A stretch of 64,000 bases of DNA from Microcebus murinus. Lineage: Eukaryota > Chordata > Mammalia > Primates > Cheirogaleidae. Position numbers and translations under genes: made by a program. The stretch is taken from the NCBI RefSeq assembly GCF_040939455.1, contig NC_134109.1, positions 52,976,001 to 53,040,000 of the forward strand. The letters run 5' to 3'. Numbering within the stretch: the first letter of the stretch is position 1; each line of letters begins with the position of its first letter. Below the pieces are notes generated by a model, which worked only from the letters and a program-made list of their open reading frames with translations, was not told the DNA's origin and did not search any database. Shown here in pieces: positions 23,939 through 36,165 of the stretch.

Positions 23939-26095
23939 TTGACCCCAAACATTTTTTTAAGAATGTGTTGAAGTTTCAAAAATGCTTAGTATGCCACTTT
24001 TATGATATTCTATTTCCTATATTTTAAATCAGAATTTGGAATTGCACTTGCTGAATTTTTGACCTGCTGAATTTTTGGATTTAACTTTCATCAGCAACCT
24101 ATGGTTGACACTCTCAGAATGAAAAGATACAGTGCAAGTCATCAGGGTCTCTTCCACCTTTTTCTATAATTCCCTTGTCTCAGAGTAAAAGAAATGCCAA
24201 TTAGTCCTGTCTCCTCCAATATAGTCCTCTCCCTTCTCCATATTAGAAGGAACATCTATGATCTCTGGCAGATGAATGTTTTGCATTCTATTTTACTATG
24301 TGGGTAAAATTTCCTATTGATATTTTATTGATAATTTCTTTGATAATCCATGCCAGCTGTGATGGAGAACAGTGTTTAGATATGAGAGCTCTTTAGGAAT
24401 TTAAATAGAGAGGTTTTTTATTGTAAGGCATGTCTTTGAATTTCTAAAAAATAAGTAATTGGAAAAACCTCCTACTGAACAATAAAGGAACAAAGAAGAA
24501 TATGCAAATAATTAATGCACAGCAAACGGATCGATAATTCAACATTTCTTCTTTTTCTATTATCCATACACATTTTGTTCATCATTAAATAATGCCATTT
24601 AAATTGCAAAAACACTAATATCTTGACAGTTTGAATTCATCATAACAGCTAGTGTGAGGACAATGCAATCTAGTACTATAGGATAAAGTACTATAGGATA
24701 ATGATATAAGTAATTAGAAATTAAGTAATAATTATGTACTAAATTTTGTTCATGTCTTTAATATCAGCATCCATTAAAATTAATGTATTTTCTCTCTAAG
24801 AGTATCACATTAAGATATGCAATGAAAATTTAGTGTCATATATTGTACATTGATCAAGTAGATTGTTAACATGCAAATTAAATATATATAAAACACTTTT
24901 TGAAATATTAACAATGGTGAATTACAAATCCATAGACCTTTAAGATCTTGCTCCTTTTCTAGTGACCAAAGTAGTAACTGTCATATAGTAGATACATGTG
25001 TGTACATATATAGGCACATGTATATATAAAGACATAATATATATTTTTCAATCAATCAATGAATTTATACATAGATATATAAATGAATAGTCTTGAAGTT
25101 TTGTAGCTTTTTACATGAATTTCTGGTCAATTTATATACTTAATTTAAAGCTTGCTTTTCCTTGCGAAATATGTGGATTGTCAAAGATTGAATATTATTA
25201 ATCAATTAGTTAACAACTGATATAATGAATCATTTTCTTTAAATACTTTTTAAAGATAAAATAGAGTAGAATAAAGCCTTAAATTAGTCTACAATTATTT
25301 CATTTTTCTATAAGATTAACTTTTAGTTTTCGAACAAAAATAGAATAGATTTTGCACCAGACTTTGGTTGTGTGTAGCCTCTGGGTACGTAGCCATAATT
25401 TTCCTGAGTACAAGCTGTCGGAAGTTACAAATCAGGTATGTCTTTAGGATGGATTTGCATGTAACTCAAATCTCTGATGAATAGCCCATATGCAGCAATA
25501 ATAATAATTATCACAATATTATAATCACTCATATGTTACAATGATAATACAATGCAATACTGTAATAATAATACCTCTATATTGTGATAATAAATTACAG
25601 AAATGATTGTGTTTTCTTTTAATTCAAACAAACAGAAAATAAAAACATGCATACAGAAAGTTTAGATAATTGGATATCCACATGTAGGAGAGTGGAATAG
25701 AGGAATACTTTAGCAGCCCTTAGCATGTATAGGGCTAGTTAAAGAAATAATTTTCTGTGAAAATTATTGAATAATAAATCATTTCAAATACCACAACATT
25801 GCTTTTATCTCAGAAAATATTTTATAAAAGCAGAGTTAATAGGAAACAAATAACAATTTTCAGCAATTTTATATAGCCATTTGACTTACAGATGAAAGAC
25901 TCATAAATTAATTATATAGTATGATATGGCAGTTTCTACAAATGAAATAGTTATAAAATGTCAGAATATTTATTGAATTTATTTTATAGTTTTATCCTGA
26001 TAGATTAATAACAGTATTTCCTTTTTATTGATTTGCCTCCTTTCCTAAAATATAGTATTTTTATTTGCCACTTGTCACAGGGCTAAATATATGGA
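23939..26095. other. AT-rich intergenic DNA
   Basis: No gene. A 15-base unit AGTACTATAGGATAA is duplicated in tandem near 24672-24701. A perfect 12-bp inverted pair, TTATCACAATAT (25508-25519) and ATATTGTGATAA (25579-25590), lies in an AT-rich stretch. Confidence 0.5.
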
Positions 26096-26200
26096 TTCAG
26101 AGCTACTGTTTAATTCAGTCATCAACTATATCATTCCCAACACCAACTTTTATAGTAGGTGATTAATACTTTGTTGCTGAATTAATGAATTTCCTCCTAA
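26096..26200 (+). repeat. Possible L2 3' end
   Basis: TTTATAGTAGGTGATTAATACTTTGTTGCTGAATTAATGAAT (read in parts) resembles the L2 terminus AGTAGGTGCTCAATAAATATTTGTTGAATGAATG. Diverged; could be chance. Confidence 0.35.
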
Positions 26201-27061
26201 CAGAACTGAACTATCTTGAATCAAATTATTTAGTATTCTTCCTGGTCTTGGAAAGTCTACATTAAATACATTTTTATACCTTCATGCTTCTTGACTTTTT
26301 TCTATTTCAAACTATTAACTTTATTAACTTCAACTTGAATTATTATTTTAAAATGCTTAATTTTTACAGGGATTCCTTGTTTTTATTTCTGTACATGTGA
26401 ATATTCAATGTACTCACTGCTTTCACTGGGAAGCAACATTAGGTCTTATTATTTAAACATTGCAATAGTTATATTTCAGTATCCATGCAGTACAGTGGTC
26501 ATTTTAGAAGTCAGTTTACAAATTTCCCAAGGAGTCAAATAAACAAAAGAATAAAACAGTTATAGCTTGAAAGTAATGGAGATAGTCTTTCAAGTTTTAT
26601 TCCACATGAAACTATTTCTCCAATTTATTAGAAAAAGTATCAATATATAAATATTAGGATATGGATATAATTTAGTTGATTTTATTCTAAATTATGAAAT
26701 CTAAAAATATTGACACAAGTGAAACTTACCACTAATGAAATAATACATATTTTTTATTTCTCTCTTTCTATTATTCCCTTTCCTCTCTTCCTTTCTCTTT
26801 TTCTCTAAGTGTGTTATTGCATAGAGTCACATCCTATAGTGATTTGCCTCAAGAAAACAATCCATGTTAAGGATTGTTTCTTCTCTTCCCCGGCAGTTGC
26901 AACACATGTCTACACTGTCTACAGGAAGTTCATTAGAGCACTTTGTTTAAAACATTTAAGTGTCTTAATTTATTTTGGCATTATTTCAATAATTTCTCAT
27001 ATGAAAGTGTTAAGATACAGACCCGAAAATAATCAGAAAAGGAAGCAAATACATTTCAAAG
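26201..27061. other. AT-rich intergenic DNA
   Basis: Nothing recognised; one 100-codon frame (26809-27111) has no family resemblance and runs into L1. Confidence 0.5.
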
Positions 27062-27072
27062 AATTACCAGAA

Positions 27073-27727
27073 TCAGTTTTAGGCATGTTTCTTGTATGCC
27101 TCTTTTATTAAGTGTTCGTATCATGAAAGGGTGTTGAATTTTGTCAAAAGCTTTTTCTGCATCTATTGAAAGAATCATGTGGTCTTTGTTTTTGCTTCTG
27201 TTTATGTGGTGAATTGCATTTATAGATTTACGTATGTTGAACCATCCCTGCATCGCTGGGATGAAGCCCACTTGGTCATGATGGATTATTTTTTTGATAA
27301 GCATCTGGATTTGGTTAGCTAAGATTTTGTTGAAAATTGCTGCATCTATATTCATTAGAGATATTGGTCTGCAGTTTTCTTTTTTTGTTGCATCCTTTCC
27401 TGGTTTTGGTATCAGAGTAATATTCGCTTCATAAAAGGTGTCGGGGAGGTTTCTGTTCTTCTCGATGTTGTGGAATAGTTTCTGCAAGATAGGTACTAGT
27501 TCTTCTTTGTAAGTGTGGTAAAATTCAGGTGTGAAGCCATCTGGACCGGGACTTTTCTTTTTAGGGAGATTTTTAATTGCTGTTTCTATTTCAGCTGTTG
27601 AGATTGGTCTGTTCAGGGAATCCATTTCTTCCTGGTTAAGCCTAGGGAGGCTGTGTGTTTCTAGAAATTTGTCCATTCCTCCACATTTTCCAGTTTGTGT
27701 GCATAAAGATTTTTGCATCCTACACAT
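27073..27727 (-). pseudogene. L1 ORF2 reverse-transcriptase fragment (inverted half)
   Basis: A 223-aa frame (27056-27727) contains [58 protein letters not shown] and [20 protein letters not shown], all L1 reverse transcriptase. The codon after ILAN reads Gln here while it is a stop in the copies at 4806 and 43612. The last residues of the frame are flanking sequence. No catalytic FADD block is included. Confidence 0.9.
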
Positions 27728-28426
27728 CTGATAAGGGGTTGATAACTAGAATATACTTAGAACTCACGAAAATCAGCAAGAAAAAAATCAAATAACCCTA
27801 TTAAAAAATGGGCAAAGGACTTGAACAGAAACTTTTCTAAAGAAGACAGAAGAATGGCCAACAAACATATGAAAAAATGCTCAACATCTCTAATCATCAG
27901 AGAAATGCAAATCAAAACCACAATGAGATATCACTTAACTCCAGTGAGAATGGCTTTTATCAAAAAGACCCTGAACAACAAATTCTGGCGTGGATGCGGA
28001 GAGAGAGTAACACTCCTACACTGCTGGTGGGACTGCAAACTAGTTCAACCTCTGTGGATAGCAATTTGGAGATACCTTAAAATGATACAAGTGAATCTAC
28101 CATTTGATCCAGCAATCCCATTGCTGGGCAGCTACCCAAAAGATCCCATGACACTCTACAAAAAAGACACCTGCACTCAAATGTTTATAGCAGCACAATT
28201 CATAATCGCAAGACTGTGGAAGCAGCCCAAGTGTCCATCAATCCAAGAATGGATTAATAAAATGTGGTATATGTATACCATGGAGTACTATTCAGCTCTA
28301 AGAAACAACAGTAATATAGCACATCTTATATTTTCCTGGTTAGAGCTGGAACCCATACTATTAAGTGAAGTATCCCAAGAATGGATAAACAAGAACCACA
28401 TATACTCACCAGCAAACTGGTATTAA
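27717..28426 (+). pseudogene. L1 ORF2 C-terminus (3' half), long open frame
   Basis: The frame 27821-28426 (201 aa) runs to the natural ORF2 stop: [37 protein letters not shown] (the Cys/His-rich motif, CxxxC-x7-H-x4-C preserved) and IYSPANWY at the C-terminus. It begins at an internal Met, so it is only a fragment of the protein. Confidence 0.85.
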
Positions 28427-28663
28427 ATGAGTAGCACCTAAGTGGACACATAGGTACTACAGTAATAGGGTATTGGGCAGGGGGGTGGGGGGTGGGTATA
28501 TACATACATAATGAGTGAGATGTGTACCATCTGGGGGAGGGTCATGCTGGAGACACAGACTTGAGGGGGGAGGGGGGAAATGGGCATTTATTGAAACCTT
28601 AAAATCTGTACCCCATCATATGCCAAAAAAAAAAAGTTCCTTTTTCTAAAAAAAAAAAAAAAA
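28427..28663 (+). other. L1 3' UTR with G-runs and A-tail
   Basis: Carries GGGCAGGGGGGTGGGG near 28477 and GAGGGGGGAGGGGGG near 28563, then ACCCCATCATATGCC and A-runs. The clustered G-runs could form G-quadruplexes; that is inference. Confidence 0.7.
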
Positions 28664-28674
28664 AATTACCAGAA

Positions 28675-29761
28675 AAGTCATCCTTGTGCCCACCCCATCA
28701 CAGCTGCTTAAATCAACAGAAGTTTACATTTTACGCTTGAAATATCTGATACAATTTTTGTGCCCTTCCTTGATTTATAACTGTGTTGTCTGGATCATTT
28801 TCCCCAAAATATTAGTGTTCCAGCAGAAAGGATGTAGGGATGAGATAGATACACACATGCACATTACTTCAACTTGGAGACCATTGGTCACAATTAAGCC
28901 CACGAACCCAAATCTTGTACAAAAAAGGCTCAGATATATAGGAAAACATATAAAATATTTAGGTTTTAGATCATCAGTGCCATATAAGGTTTAATCAAAT
29001 TATAAATAAGATTTTATGCATTAACTAATTTATAGTTTGAGTGACAGTAAACTAAAATACCATTTACTTAAAGAAAAGATTTTTCTTCTATGCATATGTC
29101 TTTATGTATGTAATCCAAGGATAATATTACTGCCATGTTTGTCAAACTTCTTTGGGATACAGTCCTCTTCCTCCAGATTACTTAACAGCTATCCATAGCA
29201 TGTGGCCAAAATCACCAAGTTCAAGATGGTAACATCTAAGTTTCAGACCCCATAATAGAGAAAGGAACAAACTAATAGGAAGAAAAATATGAATGCCAAC
29301 TAGAGTTTAAGAACATTCATTACAAATGATATACGACATTTCTCTTTCACTATCTTGTCACATAATCAAGACTAGCTATAAAAGGGTTTGGCAACCATAT
29401 CAGCAGCTAAAATTTCTATAATTTTATAGAGGTAGAAATAGATATACAGGTAAATACAAAAATCTTTGTCACCATTAACCATAAATTAGCTGAAAATACA
29501 GTACTGACACATAGGAGGTGAGAAAAACAAAAAAAATAAACTTTTAGCTTCTGAGAAGAATGTTTTAAAATTATAAATTAACAAACTGAGTTTTTTTAAC
29601 CACCAAATTTTTATATGCTATGCAAAGAAACAAAAAGATTTCTTCTGTATATCTTCTCTTACCCCATGTTTTTCTTTGTCTATGTGAATATATGGTATGG
29701 ATATGGATAATTCTCTAGTTATTTTCTCTTAGTTTTGACATTATCAAATTTCATATATGCC
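28675..29761. other. Intergenic DNA, nothing recognised
   Basis: AT-rich; one 102-codon frame (28686-28994) without family resemblance. Confidence 0.5.
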
Positions 29762-29775
29762 TGTATTTCTTTTTT

Positions 29776-30230
29776 TTTATTTTGGCATATTATGGGGGTA
29801 CAGATTTTAATGTTTCAATAAATGCCCATTTCCCCCCCCCCCAAGTTTCCAGCATGACCATCCCCCAGATGGTGAACATCTCACTCATTATGTATGTATA
29901 TACCCGCCCCCCTCCCCCCTCCCACCTGCCCAATACCCTATTACTGTAGTACCCTTGTGTCCACTTAGGTGCTGCTCAGTTAATACCAGTTTGCTGGTGA
30001 GTAGATGTGGTGTTTGTTTCTCCATTCTTGGGATACTTCACTTAGTAGTAAGGGTTCCAGCTCTAACCAGGAAAATATAAGATGTGCTATATTACTGTTG
30101 TTTCTTAGAGCTGAATAGTACTCCATGGTATACATATACCACATTTTATTAATCCATTCTTGGATTGATGGGCACTTGGGCTGTTTCCATAGCCTTGCAA
30201 TTATGAATTGTGCTGCTATAAACATTCGAG
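29776..30230 (-). mobile_element. 5'-truncated L1, 3' end, antisense
   Basis: Poly-T, then GGCATATTATGGGGGTACAG, a C-rich 3' UTR, and the last 81 codons of ORF2 (frame 29980-30225, ending IYSPANWY). Target duplication TGTATTTCTTTTT at 29762 onward and 30231 onward. Same young subfamily as the full-length copy and about 455 bp long. Confidence 0.9.
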
Positions 30231-30244
30231 TGTATTTCTTTTTA

Positions 30245-30756
30245 TTTCTGTATTTTATTTTCAGTACTTACTCTTGAAATAGACAAATATTTATGTAATG
30301 ACACTATTTCTATATAGTTGTATAAATTTATTCTTTTAAAACTACTGCTCTCAAAATAACATTTCTGTACAAAACCAGTTAAATGTCAAACTCTTCTTTT
30401 AAATAATGAATGAAAGTATTTTCAGTTGTTTCTAAATAGGTCACAGTTCTACCAACAAATAAATTGTTAATTAGTTTTACTTTATCTGTTTTACAAACAT
30501 TAGACATCTTGATTATAGAAAATTTAAGCTGAAGAACTGCCATTTCTATTACAGTTGAAATTATGACACTAATCATACATTATTGATTTATTTTCAAAGG
30601 ATAAGAAATCTAGAAATTCATAGAATTTGTCAAGGTTTTAAAATGATATATGAATGTAGAAGTTATCTTGTCATTATTTAGCAGTTATCTGAACCAAAAA
30701 AAGATTTTTAAGCATAAAAACAGTGGAGAAGACATAAATGATAATGATGGTAGCAC
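30245..30756. other. AT-rich intergenic DNA
   Basis: Nothing recognised. Confidence 0.5.
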
Positions 30757-30905
30757 ATACATATACCATTTACTTTCTGTTAGGTACTGTGCTAAGGACT
30801 TTATGTATATATCTATATATATAGAGAGAGATACATATGATAATTTGATATATATTAATTCTTTTAATATATTTCATATGGTAAGAAAATTAAGACATTG
30901 GTTTT
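30757..30905 (-). repeat. MIR-like fragment with embedded AT microsatellite
   Basis: CCATTTACTTTCTGTTAGGTACTGTGCTAAGGACTTTATG, in parts, fits antisense MIR (consensus has GTGCCAGGCACTGTGCTAAG). A (TA)/(GA) run at 30808-30832 expands the middle. Confidence 0.55.
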
Positions 30906-32919
30906 ATTTATAATAAATTAAAATAGATATAAATAATTTTTCAAATTCCACAATAATAAAATAAATAGCAAAAATATCAGAAAGAATATGAAAAACACAT
31001 AAATTTGGAAAATGGTTTCAAAATTGTACAGCAAAAGAAGTGTTTGTGCTTATGTACACATGTAGTAAAACTTTTATTCTGTACATTCAAGAATATCATT
31101 AAGAACATAAAAAAGAAACATTGTTTTGGAAAATAATAAGTACTATATAGCAAAAATGTATGATATTTAAAAAACCTAACTACAGAACATTAAAGTTGGC
31201 CAAAGATATGAAAAGTTAAATTCTCAGAGAAAGAGACAGTAAAAAATAAGTGAAATTTTAAAATATTATTACTAATGAAAGAAGTATAAATAAAAATAGT
31301 AATATTTTAAAATGTTAAACAACATAAAATTAAACAACATTAGCAAGGAAGATCAGAGATTAGCAACTTCACACAGTGCTAGAATTAAACTTGCTGACAA
31401 ATCCTGTGGCAATATATATCTTTGATTAACGATTTTATCTTCTAGGAATAGTATATATCTATAATCACTAAATATATAGAAACATAAAGATAAATACTTT
31501 TAATTATCATGTTATTTGGAATAATTATATAAAATCTAAATATTTAAGACAAAGTCATGAGTAAAGAATTAAGTTTTATCCAAACAAACAATTGATGTAT
31601 ACTTTAAAAATTATTTTACTTTACCTTTAATCATGTGTGAAAATGTTCTACACATATTAACAAAAAGGCAAACATCCACTTATGATTGCAAAGTAAGCAG
31701 GAGTGACTTATTCCATGCAGGCTAATTAATAAATATCTAACTGATAGATGGAACATATACATATCTATAGACAGGTAGATGATAGATTAGATAGATAGAT
31801 GATAGATAGATCTCTAATTTTTTAAATCTTGAATCCAACAATTAATATTGAATATGGTTTAACTTCCTATCAGTCATTGCAAAGAATTCACAATGATCAT
31901 GCAAAATACGTCCAGAAGAAAAGAAGGCTGTGTATGCAAATGCGAAACATATCCTCCAAGGAAAACATAGATTTCCTAGAAAATAAGGTAAGAATAGTTC
32001 TATTAACATCTGATCCTGAGGTTCAATGACTGAAACATTATTAATATCAGTTATTACTCATTTCCTATTAATCATTCATTTATTTTTGTAAATGTTTCCA
32101 TTTTATATTTGGCATCATGCAATTCACTGTATGTAAATCATTAAAGTGTATGTATTTTTATGTATATGTATATAGGAATGTACATGGACATAGTCAGGCT
32201 TGTATCCTGTTTTTACTTTCTTTCTAACCCTCATCAAGAGTGTTTGATATTCTTTCCAAATAATGTTTTAATTAAATATACTACAATGTCTTGTGTATTT
32301 TAGTACGTCTTTTGTCTTTATTCAGGAAAACCCATTGGTTACTGTAGCGGACTTTACTAATAATTTCCATATCTGTTCTCCTTTTCTTCCTGCACAAAAG
32401 GGAAACTTCCCAGCCCCATTCTAATTAGGTGGAGCCAATTCATTCTTTCTGGCCAAGGAATTATGTTGGAAGTGATATGTGTCTTTTCCAGGCTAAAACT
32501 CTGAAAATTCCCTTCTCCTATAAATATAAAGACCATATGTTGTGATGGCTGAACCATTATCAACATAAAATGCACACTATGTAATGCTATGAGATTGATT
32601 GTCTTCTTGGTCAACTGCCTAGGACAGCAGTGATGTTTAATTGTTTTTTAAGTCTCACATTAGTGGGAGGTGTAGCTCTGTCAAAACTATGTCACCAACA
32701 TCCTTTACACTTCCCCTGTTTTTCTCTTCCACAGATACTGATCATATTTTTGAAATTATTACTTACTTTCCAGTAGCCTCCTCACTATTCAGTTCTTCTA
32801 ATACACTGCTGTCAAAATTTCTAGACACTAATATTGAGGTGTTTGTCTTGTACTCAAAAAATTATGATTTCTTATTGCTTACAGTATACAATCAAAATTC
32901 CCAGGTATTCATGACCTTC
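30906..32919. other. AT-rich intergenic DNA with GATA microsatellite
   Basis: An interrupted (GATA)n lies near 31765-31812. At 32340-32640 a less AT-rich piece may be an eroded repeat that I cannot name. No gene. Confidence 0.5.
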
Positions 32920-33195
32920 TCAACATGACCCCAACCTACATTTCTATTCTTATAATCCTTACTCCACACCCTCCATGCTCAGCTACCATGATCTTTATTA
33001 TAACCACACATGGACTGCTTTATATTCTGTAAATTGCTATCCAGTGATAAAATTTCAGTCCTTGGTATTACTTTGCCCAGTATGCTCTTGCTTCCTTGCT
33101 TTACCAGTTATAAAAAATTCATATTCACTCAAATGTAACCTTTCCTCTAATTTCCAAGGTCCCATCTCCCGCTCCAAATGCTAGTCTAAAAAATG
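32920..33195 (+). repeat. Probable L2 fragment
   Basis: CTTTGCCCAGTATGCTCTTGC and CACTCAAATGTAACCTTTCC align with the L2 3' region (consensus includes TGCCTGGAATGCTCTTCC and CTCAAATGTCACCTCC). Ancient; the boundaries are approximate. Confidence 0.5.
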
Positions 33196-33334
33196 TTCCT
33201 GGCAGTCCATATATTTAAGAGGTAAGCACAGTCAAAAGAGAGCAAAGCAAAGAATTCCATTTTTAGTTTATGTTGAAAGACAAAAGGCAAAGTATATGTG
33301 TCTAACCCTTGCTAGGGAGAGGCAAAGATACAAA

Positions 33335-33410
33335 ATGTAACCAAAATGTTTGTACTCTCATAATTTCCTGAAACAAAAAAAAACACATAAAAATAAATAA
33401 ATAAAATGCA
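33335..33410 (+). mobile_element. Very short L1 3' tail
   Basis: GTAACCAAAATGTTTGTACTCTCATAATTTCCTG then AAATAAATAAATAAA (in pieces): the last tens of bases of an L1 plus A-rich tail. Target duplication not found. Confidence 0.6.
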
Positions 33411-35284
33411 ATCTCAAATTATTTTAATGACAATACAATAAATTACTGGAACAAACATAATGTCATGTGCAAATTCAATGTGTAAAATTATAGAGTGAAG
33501 AAATCACTAAAAAATTAAGATTCTGACTAAGCTCTTAGTAGTACGATAAAATAGGCTTTTATTTATAGCATAGAAGGTATTTTATTATATCCTCTGGCAT
33601 TTTATCACAAAAAATAGCTGAAACATGGAAAATTTTCAACTACAATTGTTCATTCTCTTCCAGGGGCATATTTTCAGGGAAAAAAGACACCATGTAAAAT
33701 AAACCACTCTGAATGAGAACAATAAAACTTTATGGTTGTAAGGAATTCTTACTACATTAAAAGTTGATAGATATTATGTACCCATAATAAGTAAATGTAA
33801 AAAATTAAAAAATAAAATAAAAAAGTCTATAGATAAAAATAATACAAATGTTTTACTTATCTTTAAAAGTAATTTGAGATCCTATAATCATGATGTTGAA
33901 GTAGCATAAAATATGAAAGATTAGGGGTATTAGGACAAGCAAAATTTGGTGTAATTCTCAGTTTAGCAGATTTTTCACTGGGTTTCTCAGATTTTATTTT
34001 ATCATAATATAACTATACTTACCTTTCATTTTTGTTTTTGTTTTTTGAAGCATCACATTAAATTCTTATATCATTGCAAGGGCATTGCAAGTAGCCCAAG
34101 TAGCTACTTCAAGTATCTCTGTTTTTTACAGCTCTTTACTTCAGAAGTTCTCTTTGTGTGTTTCTTCTCATAAGTCATTTCAGGCTCTGTGATGTTTTCA
34201 AATAAGAAAAAAAATTAAAACACTTTGGATACACTTTAAGAGAAATACTTATTCTTAAAAGAATGCAGATTTGAATGCGGTTAGTTGTTAAAAATGAAAT
34301 GAATTTGTTTAATATAATAACCTGGCTACAAAATTGAATGTTGGTTTATATGGTTGTAAGAAGAAGAAGGAGAAGGAAAAAATCTCCAAGACGGTAAAAG
34401 GAAAGTTCATGGGAAAGTTTTCCGTTATATGAAACACACTAACAGCTTGCAATGCTCACTCAATGGCATTCTCTCAAGTATAGCTTTGTTCTCTTGATCA
34501 TGTTTGGATACTGGTGAATATTGTTAAGTTGTTTGTGAAAGAACTTGTTTTCTTCCCATTGAGCAAGTTTGCTCCACTGAAATAGGTGAAGGTAATTGTA
34601 ATGTAGCATAAGAATATCTTTTCCTCCTATTTTCTGTCCAAGATAATTACATAATTTATGTAGAATCTTATATTATCATTTTTTTTAAATAGTGGTGGAG
34701 GTGCTAACCTTTCGAAAGTCATTCCCTTCACTTATTTTTCATATCTTAAATTATATAAAGGAATATCCTTGGTTTATAATTAATTCAGATACAGGTACCA
34801 ATACATCAAAATTTGCATTAATAAGAAGAAAACATGAATGCCATTAAATTAGTACATAGAAAATGAAACATGAGAGAAGATACTATGACATGTTTGAAAA
34901 CTACATTGGTATTTAATACCTCTATCAGTAATTAAGCATAGAAATGTTGTGCATAATTTACTTTGAACACAGATATAACTATGCAATTTCATTCCACTAT
35001 TGCAAACTATAAATGTTCATTTCTACTAGGAAGATAATGGAGCTTATTATCTCCATAGGTGAAGCCATATGCTTTATGGTATCTGGGGAATAGAGAAATA
35101 AAGGCAGTGTTTCCATGATAGTCCGAGTCTGCATGCTGCCTTCTGAAATATCACCCTACTTTCACAAGTTTCAAAGACCTTAGTGAGTTACTCAAAATTT
35201 TCAGTGGTGGAACACCACTTTATTTCCAATCGTTATAACCTATAATCATTCTATACAATCCATTCTTCAAAAGCAGTGCTTTAA
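33411..35284. other. AT-rich intergenic DNA
   Basis: At 33765-33830, ATTATGTACCCATAATAAG with an A-rich tail may be another tiny older L1 3' end. Otherwise nothing recognised. Confidence 0.45.
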
Positions 35285-35575
35285 ATAAATTTAATTATTT
35301 AACTAAACCAGTGCATATTGTATGTCTACTATGCATGCCAGTCCTGTAAAGACATTCTTTCAATTATAGAGACATAATCTAAAAGGAAGATTGACATCTA
35401 TCCAAATCCAATATTATTGCTATAAAATTATGTTATAACATATTAAATATTGCAGTATGAGTGTAATAAAGAGAATCTTTTAACTACATGTGGGAGTTTA
35501 TAACGGACTTTACAGAAAAGATGGCTTTTGAATTGAGACTTGAAGTAGAAGTGGAAATTCATGAGGCACATGAAT
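35285..35575 (-). repeat. Probable L2 fragment, antisense
   Basis: TTGTATGTCTACTATGCATGCCAG near the left and GATGGCTTTTGAATTGAGACTTGAAG near the right fit the L2 antisense consensus (TGAGTGCCTACTATGTGCCAGG and TGACATTTGAGC...GACCTGAAGG). Ancient and diverged. Confidence 0.5.
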
Positions 35576-35759
35576 AACGATATATTCAGGAGGGATTCCT
35601 AAGAAGAGGAGTAGCTTATACCATACCATGATTTTATGAAAGAAATTTCCTTATTTCTCAAACTACTGGATCATTGGTTAGATTTAAGTTGTACACTTCT
35701 CAAGATTTGGCTGTATAGTTAAACTAAAGCACATACATCTATTATTTACTTAATTAAAC

Positions 35760-36165
35760 TTTATATTCATGAACACTAATATCTTTGACTTCAACTATGC
35801 TTACCCTCTGGCCAAACCATTTTATTAATAATACATATAAAGCTTATTCCTACTTCAAAATGTTTGCATTAGTACTCTCTGCACTTGTGTTATACTTGCA
35901 TCTGATAGTCACGTCTGGCTCTTAATTGTCATTCAAATCTCTCAAGTCAAATATCTTCTCTAGCTTCCTATCAACAAGCATTCTCTATTCTATTCATGCT
36001 TTATATATTTTCTTAAGAGCCTCTTATCAATAGATCCATTTTATTCATATATTTGTGTATATGTTTATTGTCCCTATCTTCATCCTATAATACATGTTTA
36101 GTATCAGCAGGGCACTAGTTCACATCATCTCCAGTAGTTGTCATACATGTTAGGCAGCCAAAAGT
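35760..36165 (+). repeat. Probable L2 fragment, sense
   Basis: CTCTCTGCACTTGTGTTATACTTGC, CATTCAAATCTCTCAAGTCA and ATATTTGTGTATATGTTTATTG follow the order of the L2 3' region. Diverged; no coding content. Confidence 0.5.

Larger units (their letters stand above)
27073..28663 (+). mobile_element. L1 with 5' inversion and internal deletion
   Basis: The part at 27073-27716 is L1 ORF2 on the minus strand, collinear with 43376-44015 of the full-length copy. From 27717 the plus strand runs from ORF2 (GCATCCTACACATCTGATAA, equivalent to about 42135) to the 3' UTR and A-tail. About 1.2 kb of L1 between these two points is missing. Target duplication AATTACCAGAA at 27062-27072 and 28664-28674. The tail is bipartite: a first A-run, then GTTCCTTTTTCT, then a longer A-run. 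Confidence 0.9.

Noticed and set aside
27821..28426. 201-aa open frame as a possible independent gene
   Set aside because: It is the C-terminal end of L1 ORF2 in a truncated, inverted copy, without a promoter or natural start.
31765..31812. Regular repeated units suggestive of an array
   Set aside because: Simple interrupted GATA microsatellite; no spacer-repeat architecture, and no CRISPR is expected in a mammalian nuclear genome.
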